Assembly: GCF_024160105.1 (NCBI RefSeq)
Contig: NZ_JAMFTQ010000003.1
Coordinates: 124,001 to 188,000, forward strand
DNA: 64,000 bases
DNA from: Corynebacterium stercoris
Lineage (GTDB): Bacteria; Actinomycetota; Actinomycetes; Mycobacteriales; Mycobacteriaceae
Direction: 5' to 3'
The position numbers were made by a program, and so were the translations under genes. Below, one piece after another: positions 63,617 through 64,000 of this stretch (positions are counted from its first letter, which is position 1; every line of letters starts with the position of its first letter). The notes below the pieces were generated by a model. The model saw only the letters and a list, made by a program, of their open reading frames with translations. It had not been told where the DNA came from and ran no database searches.

Positions 63617-64000
63617 ATGAGCGAAATTCGATTGACCCAGTTCGCGGCCGGCGGCGGCTGCGCGTGCAAGATCCCTCCCGGCGAGCTCGAGGACGCGGTC
63701 GCCGGGCTCGTCGGCTTCGCCGATCCGAACGTAATTGTCGGCCTCGACGACGGCGACGACGCCGCCGCGATCCGCGTGCGCGACGACCTCGCGGTGATTT
63801 CCACCGCGGACTTCTTCACCCCCGTCGTCGACGACGCCTACACCTGGGGCAAGATCGCCGCCGTCAACGCGCTGTCCGACGTGTACGCCATGGGCGGCAC
63901 CCCGATCACCGCGATCAACCTGCTCGGCTGGCCGCGCGACGTGCTGCCGCAGGAACTCATCCGCGAGGTGCTGCGCGGCGGCCTCGACGCGGCGACCGAA
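63617..64000 (+). CDS. selD: Selenide, water dikinase (selenophosphate synthetase), partial
   Basis: The frame runs to the right edge (128 residues seen). It opens MSEIRLTQFAAGGGCACKI: the reactive first residue of the usual GCGCK or GUGCK motif is Cys (TGC codon) and not selenocysteine. LDDGDDAAAI and the ISTADFFTPVVDD metal/ATP segment follow. SelD makes selenophosphate from selenide and ATP for SelA. ATG 63617 follows TACCAT by six bases (leaderless). The gene diverges from tRNA-Sec-selA-selB. Confidence 0.95.
   Translation, partial: MSEIRLTQFAAGGGCACKIPPGELEDAVAGLVGFADPNVIVGLDDGDDAAAIRVRDDLAVISTADFFTPVVDDAYTWGKIAAVNALSDVYAMGGTPITAINLLGWPRDVLPQELIREVLRGGLDAATE

Noticed and set aside
63617-64000. 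SelD as a selenoprotein
   Set aside because: The reactive position is TGC (Cys) and no in-frame TGA occurs in the visible part.

Overview
The window is a GC-rich actinobacterial chromosome segment, almost certainly from the genus Corynebacterium. The pointers are a fused E2-E1 2-oxoglutarate dehydrogenase (odhA), mycothiol biosynthesis (mshB), the sigE/anti-sigma/tatB/mrp block, glgA-glgC, glucosyl-3-phosphoglycerate synthase next to folP2, and the dapE/dapD/dapC-ferredoxin-typA-mshB neighbourhood. Many genes start six to eight bases after a TANNNT -10 box, which suggests leaderless mRNAs.

Layout: (1) 1-3175: N-terminus of an acidic protein on the minus strand (possibly an RNA helicase or RNase), an amino-acid permease and L-lactate dehydrogenase. 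(2) 3200-7664: an accessory-looking cassette of Nudix hydrolase, PLD-nuclease/SF2-helicase/DUF3427 protein and an orphan ParA-like ATPase. It is visibly less GC-rich than its flanks and is the best candidate here for an undescribed (defence-type) system. (3) 7672-12774, minus strand: a compact operon of MFS transporter, nucleoside hydrolase and a complete ECF transporter (S, T, fused A-A), whose ATPase is built with one canonical and one degenerate ATP site. (4) 12997-20854: two unknown conserved proteins, a type-B carboxylesterase, a membrane-associated unknown and a four-domain ABC exporter. (5) 20956-30634: odhA, a lipoprotein and a stress-protein-like membrane protein, mrp, tatB, anti-sigma factor, sigE, O-methyltransferase and glgC. 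(6) 30780-34225: glgA coupled to a GH32-fold protein that lacks all three catalytic acids, then an RlmA-like methyltransferase without its zinc cysteines. (7) 34301-50143: DUF3117, a DivIVA-like protein, gpgS, folP2, a LOG protein, dapE diverging from a dapD paralogue, two tandem permeases, authentic dapD, an acetyltransferase, a truncated HNH-family relative, GtrA, dapC, ferredoxin, mshB, typA and an unknown. (8) 50388-60432: a secreted protein, a DUF402 protein, a complete peptide ABC transporter (oppA, oppB, oppC, fused oppDF), a DUF808 membrane protein, an unknown and a cupin. (9) 60439-64000: the selenocysteine module selB, selA, tRNA-Sec and (divergent, cut by the edge) selD.

Functionally, the window combines central carbon metabolism (ldh, odhA, glycogen), meso-diaminopimelate/lysine synthesis by the succinylase route (dapD, dapC, dapE), envelope stress control (sigE and its zinc anti-sigma factor) and nutrient uptake. 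A 10-base motif, CTTTTCGACG, occurs nine times and looks strongly over-represented. All readings are by eye; no database search was possible.
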